DNA of 64,000 nucleotides from Strix aluco (Eukaryota; Chordata; Aves; Strigiformes; Strigidae): the NCBI RefSeq assembly GCF_031877795.1, contig NC_133935.1:77084303-77148302 (forward strand), in the 5' to 3' direction. This document shows, piece by piece, positions 52,525-64,000 of the stretch (its first letter is position 1; every line of letters starts with the position of its first letter). The notes below the pieces were generated by a model. The model ran no database searches. It was given only the letters and a program-made list of their open reading frames with translations, and was not told the origin of the DNA. The position numbers were made by a program, and so were the translations under genes.

Positions 52525-55112
52525 TCACTCTGATTCTTATACCTACGTATACATTACTCCCTAGTGCTAGCATGAGGAAGGAAATTACCCCCAAGAGGAT
52601 TTGTGGCCCAAATCCAGACATTTAGTGGATTTGGTGAAGTTGGGAGGTTAGTCACTTCAGCTTCCCTCTGCAGTTTATAGAAAACAGAAGAGGACTAAAG
52701 TCCCAAAGATCTGAATTGTTTCTCCAGCTTCCTGACTTTCTTCAAAGAGGAGAGGGATATTAATTTAACTAAGATAGTGATGCCTGGGGTATCTTTAACC
52801 ACTATTTAGACATCACAAGCATCCTTAAAAACTTCATTCACCTAAGGCATCTAGGAGTCTGTTGATACTGCCAAATAAAAAGTGATCAGAACCAAGTGAG
52901 AACCACGTAGGCCAAGTGGCACTGATTGTCCAATATTCATGGTGCTAGAGCTAGTTGGACTGGTTCAAAACAGTCAAAGGACTGTTGCACTGAGAAGTGC
53001 TAAATATAGACAGTCAGTGCTCACACTCGCTGTTCAGGCTACCCTACTTCTCTATATAGACGTACTGGTCTATGGGCTTGGTGCCTGAATTTCCTCTGTC
53101 AGAGTGTACATACTCTAACCTGCTGACAGCTAAGGTGGAGTCTTAAGTTCAGTGAATCAAGTGGGAGAGAACCATGAATAGCTGATCCTTTTGGTGACCC
53201 TGAGCAGCTCTATAACAAAAGACCATTCAGAGGTAGGTGGAGAAGTGTGAATTAATTCAAATCTTGAAATGGGAGTGATCCTGACTGCAATCCCACTTAG
53301 GAGGGACAACGGCCTGTGGAAGAGTCCATCTTCATAGTTGAGAGTTCATGATTAAACATGTTGAATGAGGCACGTATCTAACCTACGCTCCCTTCTGAAG
53401 TTGCTTGTTTGATATTTCTGGGATCAGATTAAGAATCAAAGTATTGGGCACCAGGGAGCTCAAAGGCAAGAGGATGACAACTAGGAGAAGACATTCTGGT
53501 GGAAAAAGTCCAGAAGATATTTTGCATAGCCACGGTCTGAAAGAATTTCTGGTGATCTTGTCACCACTTTTCATTATTAATGTCCATGCTACATTTATAG
53601 CATCATTCCCATCAGGGACTGATATAGCAGTCAGTTATCTTGGCCAGAAAACCTGAGATCCTTTTTGGGAATTAAAACTAAAGGAAGCATGACTGTGTGA
53701 ACTCAGAGTGATTCGCTGAGGTCAGTGAAAATAAGTAACAGAACATCATGCCAGTAAGAAGGCAAAGAGTACAAGGAGATTACTACTGCAATATGAAAGA
53801 GAATAAGGAAAATATTAGGAAAACATGCTATTGTGCAGAAAAATAAGAATTGTTTTGGAGAAAGTGAGAATTCTTTGTAGAAAGAAACCTAAAAATTGGG
53901 GGATGATAGGTAAAGACAATATAAATGGCTATTAGTAAGAGAGAAAACTAATAGCTGGGTACAGAAAGAGAACTATTAGGTGTATAGGAGAAGGATTTAT
54001 TTTAAATCAAATAAAATTTCTTTTGACCTTTAAGGGGTTAAATCATAGTAGAAAAGAGAACCACAAGTTGGAAAAAAAAAAGTTGGTGGGGATTATTTGT
54101 GAATATTAATGGCTCATTTGAAGGTTACCAGAATATTTCCCAAATACTTCACTCACTTTTGTAGTTTTTTTCTCTTCCTCCTCTAAGAAAATCTAAATAA
54201 GAAATAAAATTTAAAATTCATCACAAAAGCCACACTTAGAATCCTGAGATTCTTAACTAATTACATTTGTGAGTCCCTCTGAAAAAAAAACCTGTAACAG
54301 TGAAAACCATCACTCTACTATTAAGTTTCCCACGTAGCTCTGTTCTGTAATTCAGAACCAAGTGAGATATTCAAACAAGTAGCATACTCAACTTTCATTC
54401 AGCAATGTTCGTGAAGAAACTCTTAATTAATCCACTCAGTTTGAATATACCTGTCACAGTCTCTAGGGGTAGAGGTTCTTTATCCACTACACAAATATGA
54501 AAACAGTCACACCTACACAACAAATAAACATTGGAGTGCCGAACAGCTGGCAGCAATCAGAACATCTGCATACAAGACTTAAAAATTCATAAAGGTCATC
54601 ATGCTCTCAGCTTTCTCCTTGTGTACCCCTAGGACTGCTGCTCTGTTCTGCTGAACTGTGACATTTTACTCATCATAGCTGGGGGAGGATCACAACTCAG
54701 AAACAGTAAGTGCATTTTACTTAGTTTTATTTCAGGGGTGGGGATTTGATCAATCAGATGTAAAGTCAGACTTCTTGGTGTTACATGAAATATCTAATTT
54801 TCATAAGGATGTAAAACCAAAAGAATGAGATCAAACTAAAAGTCCATCCAGCCTAGTATCCTGAACACTACCCAAATAGTATAAGAAGAGAGAAAATTTC
54901 TTGAGTAATTCCCCAGCCTATAGCAGGCTGTAGCTTACTGACAAAGAGCTTTTTGTACTAAATAGCTTTAAATAGATTTTTTTTTTTTTCAAGAACCATT
55001 TCTGTTACTTTCTGAACCCAAGTAAATTAATACCAACAAGTAATTCTATAGATTAACTGTGTAAAGGCACACCTTCTGTTTTACATCTGGATTTGCCTCT
55101 TTTTGTTTTGTG

Positions 55113-55149
<37 letters not shown>

Positions 55150-58100
55150 TTATTCCACTCTAAGGGGGTTATAGATTTCATTCTTGTATTGGAAGAAAGA
55201 ACAGTTCACTTTTATCATGCTACTTACAGAACTCTGTCATGTCTTCCCTCAGCAGTCTCTCTTGCAGGATAAAGAATTCAATACAGTTTCCAACATTATG
55301 TTTGCTGTTCTGACTATTATTCAGAGGACATTCTCATGGAACTGCCTATTCTGACCAAAATCTCTCATTAGTCAGATTCCTGGCTGATAACAGCTCAGAA
55401 TCCCAGCAATTTTAGGACTGTTTTCTTCTATGTACATCACTTATATGTTTGGAAAAAAATTATTGCACAGTCATTTAATGTCGTAAGACTTTTCTGTGAT
55501 TCTTCACAGTCACTTTTCATCTTTCCTGCCTGAATAAGGTTTTATTATAACTAAATTTGTCAATTCATTATTTGTCCTCTTTTCGTAATCTTTAAAATTT
55601 TGCTGACCTCCATGAGCCCCAGCACAAATCTCTGTGGAATTCCCCTGCTGATCTCCCAGCTTTAAAAAACCTGATTACTTCCTCTTGTCTTCTGTTGCCT
55701 ATCTTTTCTGCAGTTCTTCATTCATGTGAGGATTATCCTTCTCATGCTTTGCCACTTTGGCTTCTTCAGGAATATTTGATGGATGATTGTGTTGAACAAT
55801 TTTTTCAAACTGAAACATACACAGGATTTCCCATGTCCTCTTTTGCTCGCTTTGTCAGAGAAAACTCTGAGGCATGACTTTCCTTGACAAAGTGGAGACC
55901 CTTATTAACTATTTCCTGGTATTTATCTATTTCCTTGAGTTATGTTAAAATGGAGTTCACATCACATCCCAGCTTCAAATTAACAGAGACATTTTCTGAG
56001 TATTGAGACTGATATAAGACTACTAGATTAGATACTTTCATATGGTCCTGGAAGACTGGATATTCAAAAACATGGTCAGCCTTCTAAAACAAAATCAAAC
56101 CATTTAACAATTGAAATACATTTCCTCTCAACTTCAGCTACTTAAATTTTAGGTAAGAAGCTAAGAACAAGAAACATTAGTCCCAGAGGCAGTTCTTCGT
56201 ATTCTGACATAGGACGGGATTATAAATGAAATTTTCATGCTTTCAGGCTCCAGAATCAGCTGTAGGAGTGGGATTCATTATGCTGGCATGTACACCTTAG
56301 TGAACGGGATGAACTTAAGCCCGGGTGTGAGGTCGTTGTGCTCTTGGCAAAAGTACTTTCCTTTTGTGTAGGAGGCTGGTGGTTAAGGATGTAATGTTAT
56401 GAGACTGGAGATCAAAGTTCAGATTCTTTCTCAGCCTGTCCTGTTTCACTCCTTTGCTGTCCAAAACACCATGCTGTGGGACAGAAGAGAGGAAGCTGGG
56501 ACTTAACCATGATACAGCCAAGTCAAAATATTCCAAAAACAAGAATCCAAGATTTTAAAATAGCTGTGAAGAGGTTCACCTTGACAGAAGAAGACATGGT
56601 TACTAACAGGAGATGACTGCCTGTTTTTACTGGCTTATCAAACCTTTCCCAGTTTCACACTGCTGTGAGTTTCCTTCCCTCTTAAGTTTTCTGTGCAGCC
56701 CTTCCCTTTCAGATGTCTGCTTAGAGCAGCTGTCTTCTTTGGCTGTAAAACCACTGTGCTTATGTGCAAAGGTTGAGGATTCTTGTATTTTTTTGATGAA
56801 TGTTTTATTTAAGTCCATGCTTGTATGTCTGTTACTCTAATAGTGGTAATACTGCAGTAATTTCCAGTTGAACGTGTTACATCTCGGTTTGTAGCTGAGC
56901 CTCTCCTCTGCACATTTTCCTCTTTTCTTCCTCCCTTCCACCTGCCTGTCTGGACTGCTGCTCAGCAGTACTTGCTATGGATGAAATTTCCAGTGGTGCT
57001 GGTACACTGCCCTGAAAATTACTCGTCTCCGCCAGGGTACCTGGCAGACACCACCAGCCACAAGAGCTCTGCTTAGCGATTCTAATTGCAGGTCTAAAGT
57101 TAGGATTTGTTTCTTCTGCATGGTTTCAGTTGTTGGTAAAATTACTGTAATCACTGTATCTCACTAATTTAAAATAGTACAATAGCATCTTCATCCTCTA
57201 CCTGTATAGTTTGGTCTGAATTCTAACCAATAGATTAATCCTCTACTATTTTGATTTATTTCTAAGAGCAGAACTATAAAAAATACGTTTTTCAGAGCTT
57301 TTCTACACTGCATTTTTATCAGCTTCCCCTCCACATAAAGCAGAATAAGATAAAAGCTCTTTAAAATTACATGGAATAGTGCAGGGTAACACCTACCTGT
57401 CCTGCCTCAGATAGGGAAATTTTCTGTTAATCATTTGTGATCATGTTTTTCCAGACTATGTTACAATTCTGAGAGACTTTGAACACCGTTTATTGTACCC
57501 TTTCTCAGATAAACTCCTGTTGCCAGAGAGGATTTCAGGACTTTGCCTTACAATTGATCTTTTAAATAAATAAGGTGAGGATTTATTTAAGTGTATAATT
57601 CTGATATTCTGACTGAATTGGAGAAATCCCAGTCAGCTACTCACTGCACTGGGTATTGGACTCTACTATTGTGGATTTAAGCTTCTGCCCCAATAAAAGA
57701 TATTTTCCTACACACAGGGATCACAGAATATATTGGTATATTTCTCAAAAGGTGATTGCATTTATTACATCAATTTTGGTCTATACAAACAGGGCTTGTG
57801 GGCTTACTTGGATTTTGGTTTGTATAATTTAGCATAGAAATTGCAATTTAGACATCCCACGTAAAAAATTTAATTTCAGCAATTGCCCACAGGTCTTGCT
57901 GAAGTAAAAAAGTGCCTAGCTTCTCTTTACCAGTCACATCTGAAAACACAAGGGACTCTTCAACCACAGGGCATGTAACTGAGCTTTCAGCTTTCTTCAA
58001 ACATAAAGTACAGAGAGCAGCAAAATGCCAGTTCTCACCTCCACCTCCAATCTCCTTAACTCATATGTGGTGATATGAGGTGACCCCAGCTGCAGATACA

Positions 58101-58248
58101 CACAACTCAAACTATTGGAGCACCCAGTTAACATTAACTCTTCATGGTGACTATGAGAGAGAAAAAATCTGTTAAGTCAGTTTTTGTTTCTATTTGCTCA
58201 GTCTCACTTAGTGGTTTCTTCACCCCAGCTATCAGGAAAGCAATCGTA
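52525..58248. other. Intergenic, no supported gene
   Basis: AT-rich DNA with an old CR1-like fragment near 54830-54955 and a T-rich/(GTTT)n simple stretch at 55113-55150. A spliced non-coding exon near 54600-54710 is conceivable (it ends in AG/GTAAGT-like text 'aaacagtaagtgc') but not supported. Other frames are short and unrecognised. Confidence 0.55.
54830..54955 (-). repeat. Ancient CR1-type 3' fragment, antisense
   Basis: The plus strand reads 'agtccatccagcctagtatc', the reverse complement of the old CR1 tail text 'gatactgggctagatggac', followed by diverged sequence. It is the same old family type as the scrap at 11085-11175. The call is by pattern recall. Confidence 0.5.
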
Positions 58249-58351
58249 TGATCTAGTGGAAGGTGTCCCTGCCCATGGCAGGGGGGTTGGAACTAGATGA
58301 TCTTTAAGGTCCCTTCCAACCCAAACCATTCTATAATTCCATGATTCCATG
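58249..58351 (+). mobile_element. CR1 LINE 3' stub, about 100 bp
   Basis: Only the extreme 3' end is present: 'gatctagtggaaggtgtccc', then 'ttaaggtcccttccaaccca' and a tail of 'attctataattccatgattc'. It closely matches the last 100 bases of the CR1 ending at 45785, so it is the same subfamily. It is a severely 5'-truncated insertion. Confidence 0.9.
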
Positions 58352-60291
58352 GTTTAAAACAGGTGTGTTAAAGGGGGAGGAAAGGAAGGACGGGATCTGC
58401 AGTCATCAGTCAGAGCTGTCAGTTCAGCCCAACTTTTCTATTTAGTTGAAGATGTGACTTGGGATATGAGGAGAAATGGTATACACGATGTGGAAACCTT
58501 GGAGCATAATAACATCTAATGCTGCTGAGCAGCTCAGATAAGACTTAAATTAAACACAATAGGAGAGTTTGAAAAATGTAATGATAACAGTGGCATGTCA
58601 TGAAAAACAGATATTCCTGGAAGCTCTCATGACATGACAAAATGCATATAATTTCAAAATCCTGTTCGTTCCCTTGTCCCTTAGCAAAACATGAGGATTT
58701 ACAATGAAAACACACACATATCTATTTGTTACACATGGATACAAACAAATCTTTTCAAGACAGTTGCAAACAGTTGTTTTATCATCAAAATTAGTATGAA
58801 CTGCCTTGTAATAATACATCTATGAATACACTTGCTTAATTAAAGTATAAGTAAATACTTCTTGAAAGCAGTTTTATTGCTGTTAGAAGGGCTTATTCCA
58901 CGTACAAACACAGCCTACACTGAAGATGTTTGATTTCAGCTACTGAGTTTATGGGTTTGTTTTTCCATCAAGCCCTCAGCTGCTGTTGAATTGTTCTTTT
59001 TAAGTAGGATTATGTTAAATCACCTACATGGTTTGAAGCAATTACTGAATTATGCAGCAATTGTAAGTGACAATTTCTAGTTGCTTGATGGATGGCAAGA
59101 TGCTAGAAATAGTCAATGCACAACAAAACAGTTGAGAAATCCTCCCTCACGCTTGATCTCATCTTAACAACTGAGACAAGGTCAGGCGTGTCTGCTTCAT
59201 GATTAAGGACTGTCTTCCTTGTTTTGTTCGTGTACTTCTCTGTGTAGAGAAACCCTGTGACACTGGGGAATCACCAACAGAACATTTTCCTCATAAGCAA
59301 TGTTTTTTAATTGGATTTAATTCAGTTACTTTGATTCAGAACATTTTAAAATAATAACTGGTTACTTAGATGCTATTGAAAGAGCTGCAAACTCTAGAAT
59401 ATTTTCTTACTTTTTCAGTTATATTATTGACAGAAAATGAGTGCAATGTTAGAAGAATCAGAAATGCTAATCTGTCAAAACCAGGCTGTTTATAGAACAT
59501 TTATTATAACAATTTCCTGCATTTGTGTGATTAGAAATCTGTAGGAAAAGGAGGTCATTTTCAAGGACATTTAGAAATGTTGTCCAAAATCTTCTGAGTA
59601 AAAAAAAAAAATTGAAACACAACCCCCCACTGAAATGCAGCAGATTTTTGGTGAAACCAAAGGAGGGAATATGCCTCTCCAGGCACTTTATAGAAGTCTG
59701 TAATAATGTATTTTTGTACATTATATATACCTTATTTAAGAACAGCTAAGACAGTGCTGACTCTTGTAATTTCTTAATTTCTTTAAAAATAAACTGTAAA
59801 GGTTGGATTCCTTTCTATATATAGTTCTCAAATTATTACCAGTCTGCTAGAGTTACAGAAAAGAGGAAATTTAGTTTAAAATGATGATATTCTCTCAAGA
59901 ATTATGTAATAATATATTCCAATATTTAAAATTTAGTTACTAGTGTTCCCCCAAACAATGCTAACCTTTTGCAAAAACTGGAAATTTTCAATACAGACAA
60001 GCCCACCACCCTTCCAGGAATAGTAAGTCAACCTCACTAGAATTAGGAGACTGGTTTCACTGAAAATTATTCTTTTCCTCCAGTTTTTTGCTATAGTTAT
60101 AATAGCTAGAAAGTTTTTTTCAGAAATGAAAGCTGAGATACTCATACTAATGCTTGACTACAACTAGGAGTCTAACCATTGTAAAATGATGACTCTATTG
60201 GGTAATTCTGATTTCATAAAAGTCAGTTACCTGAAATAGTTCTATTGGTTTACTCTTTCATGTGTTCACAGTATTTTTTTTAATTTTTTTT
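58352..60291. other. Intergenic, nothing recognised
   Basis: AT-rich DNA between a CR1 stub and an LTR. The minus frames at 58598-58819, 59467-59721 and 59933-60145 have no recognised family. Confidence 0.6.
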
Positions 60292-61299
60292 CTTGCTATA
60301 TTGGGTTTACATGGCAAGGTTTTGGTAGCTGGGGGGTGGAGGCTGCAGGGGTGGTTTCTGTGAGAAGATGCCAGAAGCTGTCTCCATGTCTGACAAAGCC
60401 AGTTGCAGCTGGCTCCAAGATGGATCCATCGCTGGCCAAAGCTGAGCCAATCAGCAACATTGGTAGTGCCTCCGTGATAACATGTTTAAGAAAGTTTAAA
60501 AAAAAGCTCTACAACAGCTGTGAGAGAGGAGTGAGCGTATATGAGAGAAACAACTCTGCAGACACCCAGGACAGTGAAGGAGGAGGAGGAGGTGCTCCAG
60601 ATGCCAGAGCAGAGATTCCCCTGCAGCCCGTGGTGCAGCCCATGGTGAGGCAGCTGTGCCCTGCACCCAGGGAGGGTAACGGTGGAGCAGAGACCCACCT
60701 GCAGCCTGGGGAGGACCCCACGCTGGAGCAGGGGGATGCCTGAAGGAGGCTGTGACCCCATGGGAAGCCCACACTGGAGCAGGCTCCTGGCAGGACCTGG
60801 GGCCCTGTGGAGAGAGGAGCCCACGCTGGAGCAGTCTGCTCCTGCATTCCGTGGGAGGGACCCACTCTGAAGTTCATCTCCCATGGGAGGGATTGCACAA
60901 TGAAGGAGGGGAATAGTGTGAGGAGGAAGGAGTGGCAGAGATTAAGTGCTATGAACAGACTGCAACCCCCATTCCCTGTCCCCCCTGTGCTGCTTAGGGG
61001 AGGAGATAGAAGAGTTGGGAGTAAAGTTGAGCTCGGTAAGAAGAAAGGGGGGAAAGTTAGATATTATTTTTTCTTATTTCTCATTGTCCTACTTTGTTTA
61101 ATTGGCAATAAATTAAGTTAATTTCCTTAAAATGAGTCTGTTTTGCTCATGACAATAATTGGTAAGTGATCTCCATGTCCTTATCTCAACCCATGAGCTT
61201 TTTGTTGCATTTTCTTCCCCTGCCCCTTTGAGGGAAGGGAGTGATAGAGCAGGTTGGTGGGCACCTGGTGGCCAGACAAGGTCAACTCACCATACTTGC
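60292..61299 (+). mobile_element. Solo ERVL-type LTR (60297-61294) with 5-bp target duplication
   Basis: A 998-bp block flanked by CTTGC at 60292-60296 and 61295-61299. Its ends read TATATTGGG...CACCATA. Alignment by eye with the LTR at 41185 suggests original TGTGTTGGG...CACCACA, changed by G-to-A and C-to-T transitions. The block is GC-rich, with a repeated '(c)acgctggagcag' module in its middle, an AATAAA at 61107-61112 and a U5 with 'gtccttatctcaaccc' and 'gtgatagagcag'. There are no viral genes. The overlapping frames at 60336-60743, 60486-60884, 60496-60774 and 60509-60898 are inside the LTR and should not be called proteins. Confidence 0.85.
60680..60870 (+). repeat. Imperfect tandem modules inside the LTR
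   Basis: The phrase 'cccacgctggagcag' recurs about every 50-60 bases (around 60717, 60769, 60820, and decayed near 60857), alternating with 'cctg' or 'gtggga' text. The modules are diverged copies of one unit, and copy number varies between members of such LTR families. Confidence 0.65.
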
Positions 61300-64000
61300 T
61301 TAGTTTTTTATTTTCTTTGTTATTTTTAGTATCTCTTTTGAATCTTTACTTTTCTCCTAATTTTCTTCAACAACATAGTCATACTTTGTTAGTCTATTTG
61401 CTGTCAAGACCCTTGAGGCTGTTCAGATAGTATTTCTTAAGTCTGGTTATCCCTTATTAACATCAGAGTTTCCTTTACCCTTTTACACACTCTTTGGAGT
61501 TGAAAATTACCTCCCAGATTTCCTACAGTTAGGTATTGTTTATACGTGTCTGGAACAAAATGATAAAAAATGAAAAGAGAAGCCAAGTATCTTTGAGCTA
61601 ATGGCCTCTGAACAGTCATTCTTGGCACTTATTTAAGTATGACTGGTGCAACGTCAAGATCTGTCTCAATCCCAGTATGTTTCTTGCTCTTGACTTCTTA
61701 CTTTCCAGCATTGCTGCTATTCTTCCCACAATTACTGCCAGAGCCATTAGTGACCCAAAGTGCACGTGTGGTTCCAAGTCCTTACAAAGTGCAAGAAGCA
61801 TTCTTGTGACATTTTGTTCAGTATCTTCCTAATTTAGCAAGGATCAGTGTCCGTTACAGCTGCCCAGTAGGGTAGATAGTCTTTGAGCACAAGATATAGA
61901 CATTTTCATTCTTTACATCAGATTCTGCATTCTGACCCTGATAATAATGCAAATATCAGAGGATTTTGAATACAAGTTGCTATTTGGCCTTCTCATCAAT
62001 TAGAAAAAGTTAATTTAGCTGTTTAAGTTTGCAAATGTTGAAATAAAAGAATGCTTATTCAAGATATAAATAGGTCATATTCTTAATGCTGGTCAATTCA
62101 CAGGGGAATGCTGACTCAAGGAAGGAAGAACAGTCCAGGCATTCACGTAACTTGTTAAAGGAGCCTTTATTTAGAAATGTAACAGACAGATTGGTGAAGC
62201 TTACAGCTTGTACATAAAAGCTTAAAAGATAGAAGTTGTAAATAATAAATTCACATATTAAGATGTTAATGGCATCCTCTGATGATATACCTGTGGCCTG
62301 ATTTTTCAAAATAATGTATTTTGAGTGGCTTTATTTGTTTAGAGTATGTCTTCATTGCGTTTAGCTTCAGACGCAAAGGCTGGGGAGCTGGGCATGACTA
62401 TGCAATGAGATCTCTATGAAAAACTCAGTTTTCTTGAATTTGACATTGCTTTCTCATTTTCAGCAGAAAAAATATGGTAAGTTCCAGTTTTTTGGGACAG
62501 CAGCCTGTTGCTTGAATTGCAATATCATGCCTTCTTTCATCTAGCAGTGTACGTGACTTGTGCTTGCTAAAGTAGAAAGAAACTGTTTACCAGTCCTTTG
62601 TAAAGCTTATGGCTTTGCTTGCTGCACCTTCCTATGCCCTTGAAGATATATTTTGTAAATCAAGAACTCCCAGACAGAGATATTGCAAGAAAGGATGTGC
62701 TGAAACACACTGGAAGTCAATGCTCATTCAAAAGACATTAGGCATGCTCAACTTTACATTTTCATCAAAAGGTGTTTTACAGATATGGCACTTGTGTTTG
62801 GAAAATACAAATGAGAAGCCAAAGAAATTAAAGTTAATTAAAGTCAACTGAGAAGAAAAACAAACGTTAAGGATCTTTCCAGTAGGAGAGGAGCTAGCAC
62901 TGTGAGCATCCTGCTGGGAACACTCCAGATAACTCTGGTGGGCAAAGTTCTGGATTATGTGGCTAAAAAAATAACAGAAGGTCTTTTAACTTCTATTTTA
63001 AGAGATAGCAGAGAATTATCTATCTGAGCAATCTAGATCTGAGATTTATATTTTTTTGATGATTAAAACCAGTTGCTCTTTGCCATGATTGAAATAATCT
63101 AAACCAACGATGTTATTTTTCGCTGTGTAGATACTGTATAAGCAAACACACCACTTCCATTTTTTAAGTAACCAGCAATTATTTATTTTAAAAGTTTTTT
63201 TGGCAATGTTAATCTCTGTGTTTTGGGGAACATGGTAATTTCAACTAAAAGTGATCTGATTTTCCAAAGGACAAATAACAGTCTTCATAAATCAGATATG
63301 TAAATTTGAAGACAACCAGTATGTGACTTCTGAGAATAACATTTTTAGAATTCATGTATGTTAGGATATTGCAGTGTTTAGAGAAATAAAGCAGAGATGC
63401 TGTTTTCAGCCATGCTGGGACTTAAAGAATATACATGGAAATAAATGGGCTATATCTGAAAAACTGAATAATACTACAGAACTGATTTTCCACTGCCTTA
63501 TATTTATGTAACTTCATTACTTCACTGATGTAAATTCTTTTGGATTCCTGTGATCTGTAACTTAGTCTGGCTTCTATTTCTGAATGATATTAAATACATT
63601 CAGACTCAGTTGGAGAAGAGGACAATTGTTGTCACCAATTCTGGGCACGTAGGCAGCAGGCCTAGGCAACTGGCCTAGGCAAAATTCCTACTCTGACATT
63701 TTGCTTTGAGGCATGGGCGTTTCCAGTCTCACTGCCTAGACTCAGCACCGATGCCAGTTCTCCCAGCTTCCCCACAGGCTCTGCGGGGATTCGCTGTGAA
63801 CGCTCAATTCCCTGAGTAAATCTAGCAGGGTTGGGTTGTCATTAAGTAAGGAGCTACGCCACTTTGTAGTTTCTAAATTCAGACTGACTTTCCCTTTACA
63901 TTTTTATTCATGACTTTAGAGACTGTTAAAGCTCTCTATTAACAAAAAGCAGGTAGAGCACTACTTTCAGGGGCTCTGAATCTATATAAACTCTATAAAA
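61300..64000. other. Intergenic, no supported gene
   Basis: AT-rich DNA to the window end. A 10-base direct repeat GGCCTAGGCA occurs twice, three bases apart, near 63658-63682, in a slightly GC-richer patch (63640-63830). The frames at 62055-62309 and 62609-62851 are unrecognised. Confidence 0.55.

Noticed and set aside
52123..52621. 136- and 152-residue frames (LSFPF repeats; EGEGEGEG/KERKG repeats)
   Set aside because: They are produced purely by the (TTTCC)n/(TTCCCC)n microsatellite on the two strands.
60486..60898. Long minus frames of 92-132 residues
   Set aside because: They lie wholly inside a solo LTR and are made of its tandem modules read antisense.
12767..64000. CD36 coding exons, expected nearby from amniote synteny
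   Set aside because: I looked for the N-terminal MGC... coding exon and scavenger-receptor text and found none. The gene probably lies beyond the right end of the window.
1..64000. CRISPR arrays, bacterial operons, phage or plasmid modules
   Set aside because: The DNA is vertebrate nuclear: introns, CR1, ERV LTRs and microsatellites. No prokaryotic features are present.

Overview
The window is AT-rich vertebrate nuclear DNA from a bird, probably a neoavian. It carries CR1 LINE copies that end in the typical (ATTCTATG)n-like tail, solo LTRs of endogenous retroviruses with 5-bp target-site duplications, and long introns and intergenic DNA with no bacterial-style gene packing. Nearly all open frames between the features below are chance frames or lie inside repeats.

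Gene content. The only protein-coding gene I can support is the 5' part of GNAT3 (gustducin alpha, the taste and gut chemosensory G-protein alpha subunit) on the minus strand. Exon 1 is 12418-12535, exon 2 is 6111-6153 and exon 3 is 907-1048. Their lengths (118, 43 and 142 bp) and phases match the conserved Gi/transducin exon pattern, and every splice site is GT-AG. The rest of the gene lies beyond position 1. A TATA-type promoter sits near 12728-12736, with a CRE-like octamer just upstream of it.

Region 12.8-64 kb is the upstream flank of GNAT3, and I find no coding exon in it. In other amniotes GNAT3 neighbours CD36 and SEMA3C, so non-coding CD36 leader exons could be hidden here, but the sequence does not show them. 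The region is a record of transposition. It holds a 337-bp solo LTR (16933-17269), an antisense CR1 (17958-18720), and a CR1 split by a 996-bp LTR (LTR 25457-26452). It also holds a possible antisense LTR (about 34190-34490), an LTR (39349 to about 39806) directly beside a CR1 (about 40010-42553) that is split by a minus-strand LTR (41185-41787), and a long CR1 with decayed reverse-transcriptase frames (about 44030-45785). Further on are a 350-bp pyrimidine microsatellite whose repeat unit switches (about 52173-52524), a short CR1 tail (58249-58351) and a 998-bp LTR (60297-61294). Older CR1 scraps lie at about 11085, 47530 and 54830.

I see no undescribed multi-gene system. The items most worth a second look are two LTR-in-CR1 nestings with readable empty sites, a 70-bp tandem duplication inside one LTR, the (TTTCC)n-(TTCCCC)n tract with G-quadruplex potential, and an unexplained 138-codon frame at 27335-27751.
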